From Bolinopsis microptera (lineage: Eukaryota > Ctenophora > Tentaculata > Lobata > Bolinopsidae), in contig NC_087078.1 in assembly GCF_026151205.1 (NCBI RefSeq), forward strand, positions 12,507,118-12,571,117: 64,000 bases of DNA. Direction: 5' to 3'. Below, piece after piece: positions 41,329-54,220 of this stretch. The position numbers and the translations under genes were made by a program. The number at the start of each line of letters is the position of its first letter. Position 1 is the first letter of the stretch. A model generated the notes under the pieces. The model searched no databases, was not told the DNA's origin, and saw only the letters and a list, made by a program, of their open reading frames with translations.

Positions 41329-42300
41329 TTATTTCTTCTCCACCTTCTTCTCTGTCTTTTTCTTCTCTGCTTCTTCCCGCCTCTTCTTCCTCTCTTCTCT
41401 GGCTAAAAAACGGATCTCTCGGTCTGCTCTGCAGAGATCCATATTTATCCAGTATGATGACTCTTTCCAGCCCTTGCCATGGTTGGAATAATAATTAACT
41501 GACTCCATGTCAGCTGTCTGGATGATCAATGGCCGACAGGAGTGTAGCTTATCTGGATCCACTTTACCTGCACGATGGCAACTGATAAAGTCCCTTTTTT
41601 CAATCTTTAGTGTCTCCTTGCAGAACTTTGAGTCCTCTTCCTGGCGTAGCTTGGTGTCAGCTTTCTTGCTCTCTGGAACATTCAAAACACACAGATTGAG
41701 CTTTCTTAAATTTCGCTCATATTCATCAGTGTGCATCTTTGTCTGAACTTTACTGATAACACTTTGTGAAGCTTGCTGTTGGCTCATTTCTTCCATAACT
41801 TTCTTCTGACTATTTGCAGTCACATCTGCCCAGGATTGGAAAGCCTGGTTCACTATTTTTGTGATTTCTTTAGGTTTTTCAGACTCGAAGTTAGTTGGAA
41901 TGTTATCTTTTACTGCATTTTCAACCACCCCTCTGATACAAGGTGTAAGGACCTCAAGTTCCTGCCTAATAACATTCCGTAGTGTTTTTGTTTCTTCATT
42001 ATCAGGGTTTGAGGTCTGAGTCCTGTTGCTTTTAATGTAAGGTGATATGAAACAATTTTGACAACGCCAGTTAGACAGACGGTCGCCTTCTTCTTGTGTC
42101 AGACCTGTCAGTCCAACACAGCAATAATGCCAGTACATATCACAGGATGCACAAGCTAATGAAAACTCCTCTTCAATATACCTTCTGCATTCACAACTAC
42201 GATTTTCTTCATCTTCAGTTACATCCTTTTCTGCTGTAGCACCAGTTTTCTCTGGACTTTTCTTGACATTTCGTGTTCGTTTCGTATCTCCTCGTGTCAT
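41329..42300 (-). CDS. LINE ORF1: PHD finger and RNA-binding-like region
   Basis: 323 residues. A PHD-type zinc finger lies at about 36-83 (C36, C38, C50, C53, H58, C61, C80, C83; CASCDMYWHYCCVG), followed by a coiled-coil-prone stretch (about 110-205) and an ORF1-type nucleic-acid-binding region (LNLCVLNVPESKK; RPLIIQTADMESVNYY). The C-terminus is strongly basic and acidic (EERKKRREEAEKKKTEKK). ORF1 proteins coat LINE RNA; PHD fingers are known in ORF1 of CR1- and L2-like elements. The 29-bp gap to ORF2 suggests reinitiation or translational coupling. Confidence 0.85.
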   Translation of the reverse strand: MTRGDTKRTRNVKKSPEKTGATAEKDVTEDEENRSCECRRYIEEEFSLACASCDMYWHYCCVGLTGLTQEEGDRLSNWRCQNCFISPYIKSNRTQTSNPDNEETKTLRNVIRQELEVLTPCIRGVVENAVKDNIPTNFESEKPKEITKIVNQAFQSWADVTANSQKKVMEEMSQQQASQSVISKVQTKMHTDEYERNLRKLNLCVLNVPESKKADTKLRQEEDSKFCKETLKIEKRDFISCHRAGKVDPDKLHSCRPLIIQTADMESVNYYSNHGKGWKESSYWINMDLCRADREIRFLAREERKKRREEAEKKKTEKKVEKK

Positions 42301-42330
42301 ACCTCAAATTATTTGTTATATAGTAGTGTT

Positions 42331-42743
42331 GAAAGTATTAAAACGGTTAAATTAGACTATTTTGCTTCCCTGCAATACGTATAGAACGTTCGAGACGAAT
42401 TTTCCTTACATTTCGTGGGGCACATTAAATGGTTCTTGGGTAATCGTGAGGGACACGTCTGAACCTTTTGTGAGATATATATATATTTTGTGTTTGTATA
42501 CGTCTCTGGAAGGTTCGTAGTAACCAATCGTCTACGGTGGACGCCATCGACGAACGGTAAATGTATGGTCACACTTGCGCGCAGTGGGAATTTTGCTCCG
42601 GCCGCGCGCGCGCAAGGTGTGACGTACGTACGTGATCTGATCGACGTGCGCGTGGTGCATGGTTATGGAATTAAAATCATGTTTTTGATATGCGATTCGT
42701 ACAATTAATGTATGATGTGATGTATTATTGAATGAAGTGAAAC
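42331..42743. other. Region between the LINE and a candidate small exon, with GC-rich hairpin
   Basis: A strong inverted repeat GGTCACACTTGCGCGC / GCGCGCGCAAGGTGTGAC spans about 42568-42624, followed by ACGTACGTACGTGATC. This is CpG-dense in an otherwise AT-rich window and could be a promoter for the + strand, or the 5' region of the LINE. No TATA box was identified. Confidence 0.45.
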
Positions 42744-43480
42744 ATGAAAGACGCAGACGACAATCGTCCCACTGAAGAGAGCACACTTATTCGCTACTAC
42801 AGACATTTCGGGTAATACGTAATTCCAATTTTCCAGTTGCAATCCAGACTGTTTTAATATATATAACACATAATATGAATCAAATATTTTCTACTCGATT
42901 TAACACATGACAGGTAATCGTGTATGGTTTAATTCAGTTTGGGGTTAATAATTGAATTTGTATATCCAATATGACATATAGTATTACAAAAGTGGAAATG
43001 GTAATATATTTTCAAAGATATACTTTAATCAACAAGTAACACAAATAACACTGATCTGAAAACAGTGTAAACTTTTTAACCATGTAGATTGAGTTCAATT
43101 AGATAAATGAATTCATAAACATAGTCGATAGTGAAACATTGTGATTTTAAATTTACTCATTCAACATTCATTATGGATATGATACATTGCCTTCTATGCG
43201 CCGCGCACAGTTGATTATACTTTTGGATAAGTTTAAATCGTTTGCGGAGTAATTAGTTTACCATGAGCACGAATTTTGTAGATAAGTAATCTAAGATAGG
43301 CCTTCAAGGGACCAAGTGTTGATATATCAAAGACTTGCAAATAACGAATCTTAATATCGAATATTCAGTTTCTAAGATCAGACGAATCCCCAACATGAAC
43401 AACTCTCTGTTTTCAGGTTCTGCTTCGAAGAACGAGTTCTGACAGGACATGATGATTCAAATTTAACGAATAAGGGGTAA
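42744..43480 (+). CDS. Candidate two-exon microprotein (43 aa)
   Basis: ATG at 42744 after 'gaagtgaaac'. Exon 42744-42811 ends at a gtaata donor, and an acceptor 'gttttcag' at 43416 opens exon 43417-43480 in the right phase to a TAA. The conceptual protein reads MKDADDNRPTEESTL then IRYYRHFG | FCFEERVLTGHDD. I recognise no family. The second exon also has an internal gtaatt donor at its end, so it may continue into another exon. It lies about 0.3-1 kb upstream of BAZ1A on the same strand and could be an upstream ORF or alternative leader. Confidence 0.3.
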
Positions 43481-43759
43481 TTTGAGGAGGGTAAGACGCT
43501 TTTAAAAACCTGTAAATTATAATGAACATTAGCAATTGTATAGGATTCAAATTTAATATATCAGCCACCCTATATATATCAGCCAGACAGCTTTTTAGAA
43601 GTGTTAGCATTTTGTGAGCGCGCGTTCACTATGCGCGTAAGACGACGCGCATTCATTTTGAGTTTGAGGAAGGCATGGCAGTTTCTTTGTGTGTGCTATC
43701 ATGTTAAATATTGAGTTGCGTTCTAGCAGATTCGTTTGTGCTCTCTCTTGGATAGTGCC

Positions 43760-46700
43760 ATGCCGCTGCTTCGCAAGAAACCCTTTGTACCCATCGATTT
43801 GCCCCCTGATTTGAAGGCAGATGAAGAAGTATTCCTCAACGTACTCACGAAAGAGATATTCCGGGATTATGAGTAAGTTTCTGCCACTTTTTCTTAGTTC
43901 CTAGTCTTCCTATTCCGCAAAAAATCAGTCAGTTTGCCTAAAGATTGTGTCTAGTTACAAATTTGAAGTTGAATTCGTTTAAAGCCTCCGCTTCATTGAT
44001 CATTGTTTTGAACCAACTAGCGACATTCCAAATTTATGACTCTTCATCCTCAATTTCTAAATGTTCAAAACGCGGTCAAAATTTTGTGGCCTCAATTTGT
44101 GCTGCCTTGTGACATGCTCATACATGTTCTGTGACCTTTTAACTGAATTTGTTTGATCGAACATGTTCAATCATGAGTCTAGGTACTTGGTTCATGATGA
44201 ATAAATTCTAGCAATTGAAAGTGCATACCAACTTGGTCTTTCTTGATACATCAGAGAAAATTTCTTACGCTATTTACTTGCAGGGAGTACTTCAGAAGAT
44301 CGATCCTATGTAATTCTCTCGTATGGAGCTGTGAGTACACTGGTCGATCCAACTTGACCTTGTCAGAGGCATTGCAGAGCGAAGCAGATGCCGCCGAACA
44401 CTTACGTAAAATGCCTGTTGTAATCCAGCAAGCTATCTGCTTTATCATCCACAAGAACGAGGTTTGTTTTCTTTTGCATGTCGGTGTATTTATCATCGAA
44501 AGTGGATTGATAAAACAAAAAGTTTATACAACAAATTTTCGGAGCGACATAAAATGTCCCGTCAGCAATCCAATTGCTGGACTCTACCCCAGATCTAGCT
44601 CATTTTTATGTCAATCATATTCAATCCATGGATTTATACTTATTATATATTATCACTAATTATACGTCACTAATTGGTGACGTGATCTTGGGGGCCGGAT
44701 CAGTTTCCTGACCCAAAGTCTCCCAGTGAATACTTTCAAGCAACTTGAGACAAAGGAATATCCTGTCATAACGAGATAATTCTAGGGACACATACATAGC
44801 AGATCTGTGATCTATAATAATTGTTGCTATAATATAATTCTGCATCTCCTCATAACATCAGCGGAGTTATCTTTAGAGATATCGAGCATTCCCTAGGTTG
44901 TGGTTTACAGCCATCTAAGATTTCAAGAGCTTTTTTATCTCCAGAATGTTCACAATGTTCAGCTGTGCAGAGCCTAAAACGTACGAACTAAACCAGCGTG
45001 CAATTTCATTATTTTTCGTTGGCAATTAAACTCCTCTTCGACCTCCCTCGAATGTGCTAGTCTAGGTCAACATTGGCAGTACGTGTCCTGATCACTTACC
45101 TGCCACCTATATTTTTTACGTGCCACATAGTCTATATCTGGTCTTGTTCTCGTTATTACTCGTAATTTGGCAGTCAATTTTTGGGATAAATACATTAGGA
45201 AGAGCTAACATAGGCATTAGGCAATTTAAGTTGTATACGACATGGTGAATAGCATAGAAAAACTAAAATTCGTTAAGAATAAAGTGGCAAGAGAATCAAC
45301 TGCCGTGTGCTGTGTCCGGCAAAATTTGATATTTTGAGTTTTCAGTTAAAAGAGCGCCCCCATACTAATGACTACACCATCTCATATAATAATGCAGGAT
45401 AAAAAGTCGATGAGGAGATTCTGGTCCGCTTTTGTCTTTTTATTATGTACAAGTTTAAAAAGTTCCCTGGGGTCGTTTACATATCATATTACTTTCAAAC
45501 GGGTCCGGCAGAGTGAATAACAAGAGATAGAGAGAGAGAGACTGTGAGCTGAACACTACACTTTCTGAGAAACTTACACCCACAATTTACTGATGCAATC
45601 TTAGTACAAGTGATGTTAAGTAATAGTGTGTTTCAATGTGCAACATCATCCTTACATCGAGTACACTCTGTGCTGTCCCGGTAAGTACACCGACCACACA
45701 CTCTTCACCCGAGCTACACTAGTAGTCGTATAATGAAGACAGTACACGAAGAGCGCTGTTACCCAATGTATTACAGCCTCTTACTGGTACAATTTGTACC
45801 ACCTCGTGTATATAATACCAGCGGTTTATCCTGCCGTGTATTGAGTTGTACACCAGGGTACTATAGAGAGATCGCGCACAGTTGATAGCTATTAATAAGT
45901 GTGCACACTCCCTGGTGTTTCTTGGTGTGCGTACCACGATTTATATATTACATGAGTCACGATATTGAGTCACGATCTTTGTAGTCAGTAGTCACCGGTT
46001 TTGTAATCGAACTAGCTGACCATAAAAAAGCTGGCATTGTTATAATCGATTCTGCTAGTAATATCTCATCGAATTTGTCATGACTCTCTCACGGTGGCAG
46101 TGTCTGATAGTTTTGAAAGGTGCACCTCACTGTTCGTGATTACATGTCGATATAGCTGGGTGTCTGAACTTAACAAGAACTTCATTGGATTTAAGCAAGA
46201 AGCCATAATATCTGTACACGACTCCTTTACAATGTCGTAATTGATTTGGGCTCGCAGCGGCTGAGGAGTATAATTCAGCGCCCCAGTCTATATATCTTGT
46301 AATAATATAACTATTTTATTCCGTCACTGATTTTATGATATTTCAAAGAATATTGTAGGTACAAACTCTGTGTCCAGAATGTACCTTGTAAAATTTTAAA
46401 CAGCCCGATTGATTGTGTACTTCAAGCGAATAAATGAGGTGACATTAGGTAGCCAGTCTAGAGTTTGGTAAGATTGTACTATTCCAGAAGACTGTGGACT
46501 CATTGTGTCAGTATACAATATACATTGTGTATAATAAACTGTACACACGCCGATCATAATAAATGTAACATCATACGTGGTGTTCTGTACGTGGTATACG
46601 GTAAACTCTAGAAAGTAGAAGGTATCTGATTGAGCAATGAGCACGGAATGTTCAGTCAGGGCCCATTTTATATATCTCATGAGATAAATTCTAAATAGTT

Positions 46701-49700
46701 TTAACAAAGGATGAATTCCTCAGATCGCTAGTCTGACATCGTTTGTGGACGAAGTCCTGAACTTCTACAGAACGAGGTTCCTGATTGGTGAGAAAGTCGA
46801 GATAGCATCTACCGATAAAGGGTGAGCGAAATTAGTTGTTGTAAATATGTAATATCCGGATCGGGACATTATTTATTAGTGGTAAGGTAATAGACTGAAA
46901 ATTGTAATCTGAAGTAACCTCACCTGAATAAACGCCAGGTTGTTTATATTAGAGCTGTAATTTTAGTTGAAAAAAATAAACTTGCTTCTAACTTCAATAA
47001 ACTTGCTTCTAACTTCAATATCTCATCTTGAACAAATGAGAGTTCAAAGGTTTACTCCCGGTCAGTTTAAACTATCCTAACTGACACTTTGATCAACTAG
47101 CTATTATAAACCAGCTCACAAAAACACAGGTCATCAAGAAAGGAGGGTATAATAACGGACATTATGGTAAATCCAGATGCAGCGTTCCATCATCCCAACC
47201 AGATTGTGTACAAGTGTTGTATAGTCGGAACTTCTGATCATGTATCTGTCACCGGCAACAAACTCTGGTAATTCTTTATTCATCGGATTATCTGATTATA
47301 ATTATCGTCTTTTAAACTGTAATTTCAATGGTTTTAACCCAGCTGCACCCTCTTAAAATTGATTGTCTTCGAATACAATTATGTCATTGAAATACTCTGC
47401 TTTGATTTTAGCACAACTAATTTGACTAAATTATTAGTTACAACTAACATATTCACCGTTTCAGTCGAGCTAAAACACTTCTCACCCGAGAAAGAGTAAA
47501 GTTGTTAGCCAAGTGCTCTGCTAAGAAAGTCTCTACAGATCCCCCGCTCTACGCTATCAAAGTTTGTGACTTGCTACATTTGTTTCAGTGTAACTTCTTT
47601 AGTAAAAGTGCAGCTCTCGTTACATCCCAGGGATACAGTTTCTCGGAAATGTTTAATTTCTATTGAACTACGCATATGTTTTTGTTAAATATCTAGATAA
47701 TTCATTGTTATTATTATAATTTTACCGGCTTGCTGTGTAGTGTTTCAGCTACATGAGTTGTGGTCCCCCCCATTTGTTCTATTCTGGGAAAATTCAGTTA
47801 AGCTACAGTGTCCATTTTTCAAAATTGGAGCTTGGGGAGAGATCCATCAAAAAATGGAGAGTTAAGAAGGATTTGTGGATATGTTTGAGTTCTGGTATCT
47901 GGAAAATTAACAGTCTTGTTTGATTGGTGTGTGTCAGGTAGATTAATAGTCATCTTGGAATTGTGAGTGTCAGGCTGTTTATAGTATTGATCGATTGGTG
48001 GGTGTCAGGCAGATTTATCACTCAGGTGCTCCTACAAAGTAGGTAGGAGCTCCTGAGGACAACCTGTACCCAGAAAAATAGATTGACACCCCGAAGGGTT
48101 GCCGTACCTCTACGTTCCCGCAGAGTAGTTATTTTCCTTACTCATTAGTTTAAGGCATGAGGAGGGAGAGTCTTGCTCGGGTCTATATTTCAAGCTGGAG
48201 AGTATATCCTTGTGTTTGAACTTTGGCACCCTTTAGACATAATAACTGTGTCTTGTACTTCTTTTTGGAGCTGCACCACTCTCATAATCGACGATTAGGC
48301 CCATAATTGGTCATTATCCTAATTATAGAATTTAAGGGTGCCGAGTATTTCCAAACTGTAAAATGCTGCCCTCAGACGACTTAAAAAATTAACAGTACAT
48401 GTATATTCTGTAGAAGTTTCCAAAGTTGCTCTCCAATAGAACTTAGTGTACCATATGACCTGCAATAGCACGTTGTTAGTAACCGAGGATCATAGCACAT
48501 GTTGTTAAGTGAGAGATGATGCGAGTTATTGACAGAAACCGCTTGGTCGCCTTGACCTTCGAGACATCCTGTACATTAAGCATAACGATACGATGGTCTC
48601 TAAATCCACACTTTATACACACTTTTTGTACAAATTGTTTCTAAATCCTCCTCACCTCTACTGCACACAAGTTGTACAAATTGTACATCACTTTAAGCTG
48701 CGGTGTGCAACATCCGTCGCTTTTATCATCTCCGGCCTGCAGCGTGTACACACTGTATGGCTCTTTAAGTTGGTCTAAATGAAATGTAGTCGTATAACGT
48801 ATGCGAGACTTTCTCCCAGCAGCTAACAAAGCAGACTGTATATTGTAGAACAAGTTGTCAGGGTTGTTTCTCTGAACAATATACGCCTTGCTGACTGTAG
48901 GCTTACTTCCGGGTGTAAACGTCAACTTCTTATTCCGGCAGCTCTGAGCTCATCTGGAAATAATTACGGTTCAACGTTTCAAGGTAAAAGCGTGATGGTC
49001 CATGTCCTGCAATATATCACTTACGACGGTTAACTTTTCATGTTCGGGGAAGGGCCGGGTTCTCTGTTGTTGCTACAAATTGACTGGGAGTTCTCTACTC
49101 TATTGCATTCAGCTGGTGGATGATATCAAGCGATATTTGATACTGTGCTGAACACGTCTGATATCATAACAAAGGATTTTGTAAGAATCTCCTCGGACAC
49201 TGGCTGTTGCTAGCTGACAAAGTTAGACTGGGAATTCCTTAGATAATAGTCTATCCTAGATGGTAGTCTATCCTTCTTGAGTTCTTCTTGAGTTCTAACA
49301 GTCCAGCCAGCCAGCCAAGATTGAAGCTAAAAACATTTTCCGGGATCATGTCTTCCTGAAAATACCGACCCTATCCCTAAGACTCACATTTCTTTTATCA
49401 GCCGGAATACCTGACAAAGCTTCGTTTGGACGATGAGAATTTCAACATTCCTTATCTAGCGGACTACGGCAAATCAGTTCCTAAAGTTAACAACAAGCGA
49501 AGTGAGTAAAGTTTTATAGATACTATCTATATTATTTTATATATCATTACATGTTTTACAATATTATATGATAACGTGCTCCATAGCATATTGAAAAAAT
49601 TATGATTCATAATTTATCGAGCTTCACTATTCATAAGTGAGCAACGATGATTTATCAATTTATTTTTTAACAATCTCTATGTGTTACTGTAAGACGCTAT

Positions 49701-50608
49701 ACTTTTAGAGAACCGTGATGGTGATGAGGAAGAGAGGAAGAAAAGTAGAAAATTGAAGAAGAAACTCGAAAATGGAGGTTATTTCTTTGTAATGTTTAGG
49801 CTTAAATTAACATTTAATTGATACTTTATAATGATGAACCGTGCTTGATGCCGACCATCTTTAAAATTGGGTTCAAATAGAATTGTAGCACAATGTGTAC
49901 TTCTTACTTATTAACTCGCCTCATTTAAAGAATATCTGATCTCCGAACCCAGTTACATAATCTCTAGCTCTGGCTGACGGACTAGCTTAGTCACATATGA
50001 GTCCCAGCACCTTTTTAATAAAAGTATATTATGGTCCCAGTCACTCCTTTATGGTAAATTTTCAACATTTCCTATTGTAGATGCGAGCAAGGTTGACGGA
50101 GAGACTAAAGAAAAAACCTGGATCTCTCCGGAAGAAAGAAGGAGACAAGTTGAAGAGGAGAAAGCGCGGAAGAGAAAAGAGCGACAAGAGGTAATGTTAG
50201 GATAATTAATTTTTAATTTCGAAAATGTAGTTATTGTAATAACATGTAATATCACTATAATGGATTACATTGGCGGATGTTCTTGCAAATGTAGTATTAA
50301 AAAACAAAAGCAGCAAAAGAAATTGTGTCCAATTTAATTTGTTAGGTGGAAGATTTGCTCGAACAAAAAAGTAACTTACACTTTCTTTTAATTATCGTGG
50401 TCGTGTAGGTTCATAATCCGTGAATCTGGAATGTAATTTAATTTAATCTCTGAATCCAAGTGTAATAATTGTTAAAAAACAGGCCCAGGTTAATATCGTT
50501 ATCTTGATTTATCATATTTATGATTTTTTCCCCAAGGAGAGAGACAATCAGAAAAAGTTGCAAACCGCTGAACAATTGTTTCAGAAAGAGTGGATGAAAC
50601 CTCGAGAG
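43760..50608 (+). CDS. BAZ1A: BAZ1A/ACF1-like chromatin remodeller, N-terminal part
   Basis: Accessory subunit of ISWI remodellers (ACF/CHRAC) that spaces nucleosomes. Exons: 43760-43872, 44284-44461, 46724-46821, 47130-47267, 47465-47561, 49402-49501, 49709-49777, 50081-50190 and a short one ending at 50608. The start MPLLRKKPFV is nearly identical to human BAZ1A. The WAC domain follows (DEEVFLN..EIFRDYEEYFRRSILCNSLVWSCEYTGRSNLT), then RAKTLLTRERVKLLAK, a Lys/Glu-rich helix (EERKKSRKLKKKLE, EERRRQVEEEKARKRKERQE) and KEWMKPRE, which equals the human KQWSKPRE just before the DDT region. Phases agree throughout. DDT, PHD and bromodomain exons are not found before 64000, so the gene is partial in view. 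For the last exon, see the finding on a possible single-base shift. Confidence 0.92.
44462..46723 (+). other. BAZ1A intron 2 (2.3 kb)
   Basis: No exon, RNA gene or clear transposon was recognised. A short GAGAGAGAGAG tract lies at about 45529-45540. Confidence 0.5.
47562..49401 (+). other. BAZ1A intron 5 (1.8 kb)
   Basis: No confident feature. A minus-strand open frame at 48641-48925 (94 codons) looks faintly protein-like but has no recognised motif and was not called. Confidence 0.45.
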
Positions 50609-51109
50609 GTTAGTACTGATTCAAGATATTTATTTTACAAGATTTTTACTTTATTTGGTGGTCAGTGATAAGCTCGACACAGCTTCTCGTATAACGTTGA
50701 CACTCGAAGACATTAGGACCTTTGAGTTTGTGCGGACTGTCAAATTAGTCGCATTAATGGTAGAGTCAACCATACATTATTATAATCATAAAGTTTGAAT
50801 GCTAGAAATAAGAGTTTGTCGAATCCTTCACAAATGTTGTTTCACAACAAAGTGTTCGGTTTATCTGTAGTCAATTTCTCTCTCTCTCTCTGTTCTGGTC
50901 AACGGTTTCTGGCCTCCTACTTGAGTCTTGAAGCTGTCACTACCTGTCTCAGAGCAAACCCACTTCCGTTGTAGTACTTCAGCGGGCAGACAAGGGACTT
51001 TCGAACAAGATCATCTCCTTTAATTGGTGCTTCTATTAGGTTATTTCCTGGAATTAGGTTATTTCCTGATGTTAAATCCTAGAAGGTTACCCAAAGAGAT
51101 CTTCCTTTT

Positions 51110-51960
51110 CTAATCTTTTTGACTGTTTTTGACTGAAGATTCTGCTTCCCCTGGGCAGTGTTCGCAGTCTTGCGTCTCAAAGTTGACGTTTTTTGCCACG
51201 TTCTGAAAGTAAGCTAGTGGTCCGTGCCCTGACAGTAGCCATGTTAGCCATCTGAGGTGAGTTCCTGAGATATTAAGATTCCTATATTTGTATTTGTTGA
51301 GGAATGTAGTCCAAGAGGGATTTTTCCTTTATCACTGAGGGTAACCTGTTGGTATTTGTTGAGGTTTAGTTTGAAGAGGTACTCCTTGATTGTATTGTTG
51401 ATGATGCCTTCTGGTAATGGGAGGAACGGTTCCGGTCCTATGGGGATACTGCTGGATCCCTCCCTTACGAGTTCGTCAGCCAATTCATTACCGTATACTC
51501 CTTCATGTCCTGGGACCCACCTAAGTTCTACTCGATGGGAGGTACCTAGTGTGTTAAGTTGGTCAGCGATGTCCAGCACTAGTCTGGAGCTAATGCTAGT
51601 GCTGTTAAGCGCTTTGAGCGAGGCCTGGGAATCTGAGAAAAAGTTAATGGTAGCTGGTAATCCTATGTTATCATTGATCCAGATACTTGCCATGTGGATT
51701 GCAAAGAGCTCGCAGTCAATTTAACAGTGTTGTTTCAATTTCATCGCTGTGGTTTGCTCGTTTTGCGACATGTTTTATTATGGACATAGTCGGTATGTAA
51801 ATAGGTGCCCCATAGAGAACGAAAGGTTTAATGAGGCTGTCGAAAAGGGTCGTGAGAGAACGGAATGTTAATTTGGATTTGTTAATCGTGCTTTTCGTGG
51901 CATACATGGCACGCATCGCCTTCTTTTTCAGTTTTTGGCAGGGATCCAACGGTTATAAGG
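51110..51960 (-). pseudogene. Decayed LINE 3' part: RT thumb, RNase H and C-terminal zinc region
   Basis: On the minus strand: a reverse-transcriptase thumb fragment (PFVLYGAPIYIPT, about 51800-51850), then an RNase H domain with the catalytic Glu in DCELFAIHMAS, Asp in FFSDSQASLKAL, and RWVPGHEGVYGNELAD (51244-51725), then in another frame LLSGHGPLAYF and a Cys-rich DCEHCPG end (about 51130-51250). Stops and frame changes separate the parts, and the first RNase H Asp block (usually YTDGS-like) is missing. It resembles I/Jockey-superfamily elements that carry RNase H. It lies downstream of the last visible BAZ1A exon, presumably in an intron. Confidence 0.85.
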
Positions 51961-54220
51961 CAAGATTTGATACACATTTTGAATTTTCTAAAAGCTTTTT
52001 GGTGGTGAGTTTAGGCCATATATTCATATATTGCTTACCAATAAAACTCTCTCTTGGGACAGTTGGCGAATCTGCTGCAGATTGATTGGTTAATCTCAAA
52101 AATGCGGGACAAGTATACCTACTGCCATGTGGTGGACTGACTGGACATCACTTTTCCAGAAATGAGTGCTTAAGTCATCATAAAATGTGGCATCCCGCAT
52201 CAGTTGTTGATAATAATGGTTGTCTTGCTTGAAGTTCAAGGTTCCCATTAGCGGTAAATCGGAAATTCGGACAGCGCCATTAGCTTCAGCTGAAGATGAT
52301 TTACGGCTCTGATTTTGTGGAGAAATCTGTTATTCAAAAATTAAAACCCTGATTTACCATACTATTTTCCTTTCCCCAAACTGTGAGTTTTTCTGTAACT
52401 TGCTCCAGCAATCACCATGAACATCACTCAAAAACAATTTAGTTGGATCAATGCTCCCCTCTAGTTTCTACCCATAAGGTCCCTCGGCCTCAAGTTAGAT
52501 TAATAAGAACTAGGTAGGAGAGTACATACAAATTTTATTTTACTCACGTGCAGTACAAAACTGTGCACTGGATCAAGCTTCTTCTTTACACAATTTTAAT
52601 TTTTTAAATGACTCTTACCACATTCCTACAATCGAGAAAAAATGTAACTTATTTGAAACTACAGTGTTATAAAATGCCCTGCATACTTTATGGTTATAAA
52701 ATACGTGTTATATTGTTGCAACGTAAACAATGCTGCAACAATATATAATTGTACCCTATTACTTATTCTCTATGATCTCATGAAACAGTTTTTTTCGGAC
52801 GAAGCATTATTGGCCTTAGAATCAAAGGTGAAATGGTTAGGCCTTTCTTCATTAACTCTATTAGACAAGTTGCTCAGTTGCTTACCATGTAATTGTGTGA
52901 AAGAAAAGAGATTGCGCAATAATTAGAAATAGTCTCTGAAGGATTATAGGACGTTTAAAGAAATTAGAAAGAGTAAATTACATATACATAAATCATAATA
53001 TTATATATCATATATATTTATAATTTTATTGTGAAATGTGAATAAATAATTTGTAAAGTGAAAATTCAAATTTATTATAAAATCCACTTGCTTCACTTGT
53101 AAATTGTGTTGATTATATAAGTATAAGCAATCAGTTATCGATTGAATTTACCGATTTATGCCTCACAGTCAACTACTGTTACAGTACACCCTACTTGAGA
53201 CAAGGAGTAGAACAAGTAATCTAAGTGTAAATTAATTCCATCTTGGCAATAGTAGTGCAATCTTGTGCATTTGTGTAATATTCTAATTGAGTGCACCTGC
53301 TTTAATAGCAGTTAGTGCACAAACTGCACATGTTAGTGTGGGGGGGGGGTGTTTGGAACATGTTCCTTAATAATCATCCTCGTCATGTGCTCTTTACCAT
53401 TTAGCTGCTCTTTTATTGTCTCCTGTTACAATTATCTTTGTACATATTATAACAATAATATGTCGACTAAAACATTGTCATACATTTAAGTTTTGCATCT
53501 TTATACTCCACTGAATTTAGAGGTGAGTCCAGTTGTAGAGGTGACCCAAAGATCCATTCAGATAGTTGGCAGCCTCTCACTAGTCAGTTTACGGTGATAT
53601 TTCAAACAGTAGCAGTTTTATATTAGTTCCAGCTGTTAAATCTGACTCCCAGATGCGTAATCACGTGACTTTGTGACGCGTGATCACTTCCCATTCCCAC
53701 GAAGTGAAATACCCCTTATACCTGTTATAGCTTGCTACGAGTCTTGCCCCACAAGTGCAACTCACGTTAATAGTTATGGATTTTTTTATTGAAATCTTTC
53801 AAATCAATCAATTACATACAAATTTACACAATGAATGAACAACATGGGACAACATTAAATCTTCTCAAAAGTAGACTCCGATAAAATCAGATTTTCTAGG
53901 ACAAAATGTATGTAATCAAAGGACCTGAGGGTCACCAAAACACAGATATTGAGAGCAAAACGCACCTCCTGCACAAGTATGGGCCCACGATCACGACACA
54001 AGTATGGGCCCACGAAGTTGAGTAATTGGCTTAAAGAGCACAAGTTGAGCTCTTGAGCGAAGGTGATCCGTGTTTTAACTTTTAAACAGTTGCTTCAGTA
54101 TGCCCGGATTTATAGATGCTCTATTATTTGTCTGGTTTCTGTCCAATCAGATTCTCCCTCATAATTCCCAATCTTCCTCCGCCAATCACAGGGCTCCCCC
54201 ACCAAAACCATTTTACAGCC
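51961..54220. other. Intronic or intergenic DNA
   Basis: No exon was recognised. The first ~150 bp may belong to the LINE fragment. There is a run of ten G's at about 53340-53349. The word ACAAGTATGGGCCCACGA is directly repeated at about 53972-53990 and 53998-54016. Confidence 0.4.

Larger units (their letters stand above)
38086..42330 (-). mobile_element. Apparently complete two-ORF LINE (CR1/L2-Jockey-like)
   Basis: ORF1 (42300-41329) and ORF2 (41299-38261) are both open, with 29 bp between the ORF1 stop and the ORF2 start. Read on the minus strand, the 3' end finishes in an (ACTT)n microsatellite at 38086-38105 rather than poly(A), as CR1/L2-like elements often do. The 5' limit is uncertain and may reach about 42480. 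I saw no clear target duplication. The intact frames suggest a recently active copy. It lies between the 172-aa gene and BAZ1A, opposite to both. Confidence 0.85.

Noticed and set aside
44660..44845. Short minus-strand frame in BAZ1A intron 2
   Set aside because: No motif, low complexity, intronic.
48641..48925. 94-codon minus-strand frame in BAZ1A intron 5
   Set aside because: It looks somewhat protein-like, but there is no recognisable motif and no convincing splice context.
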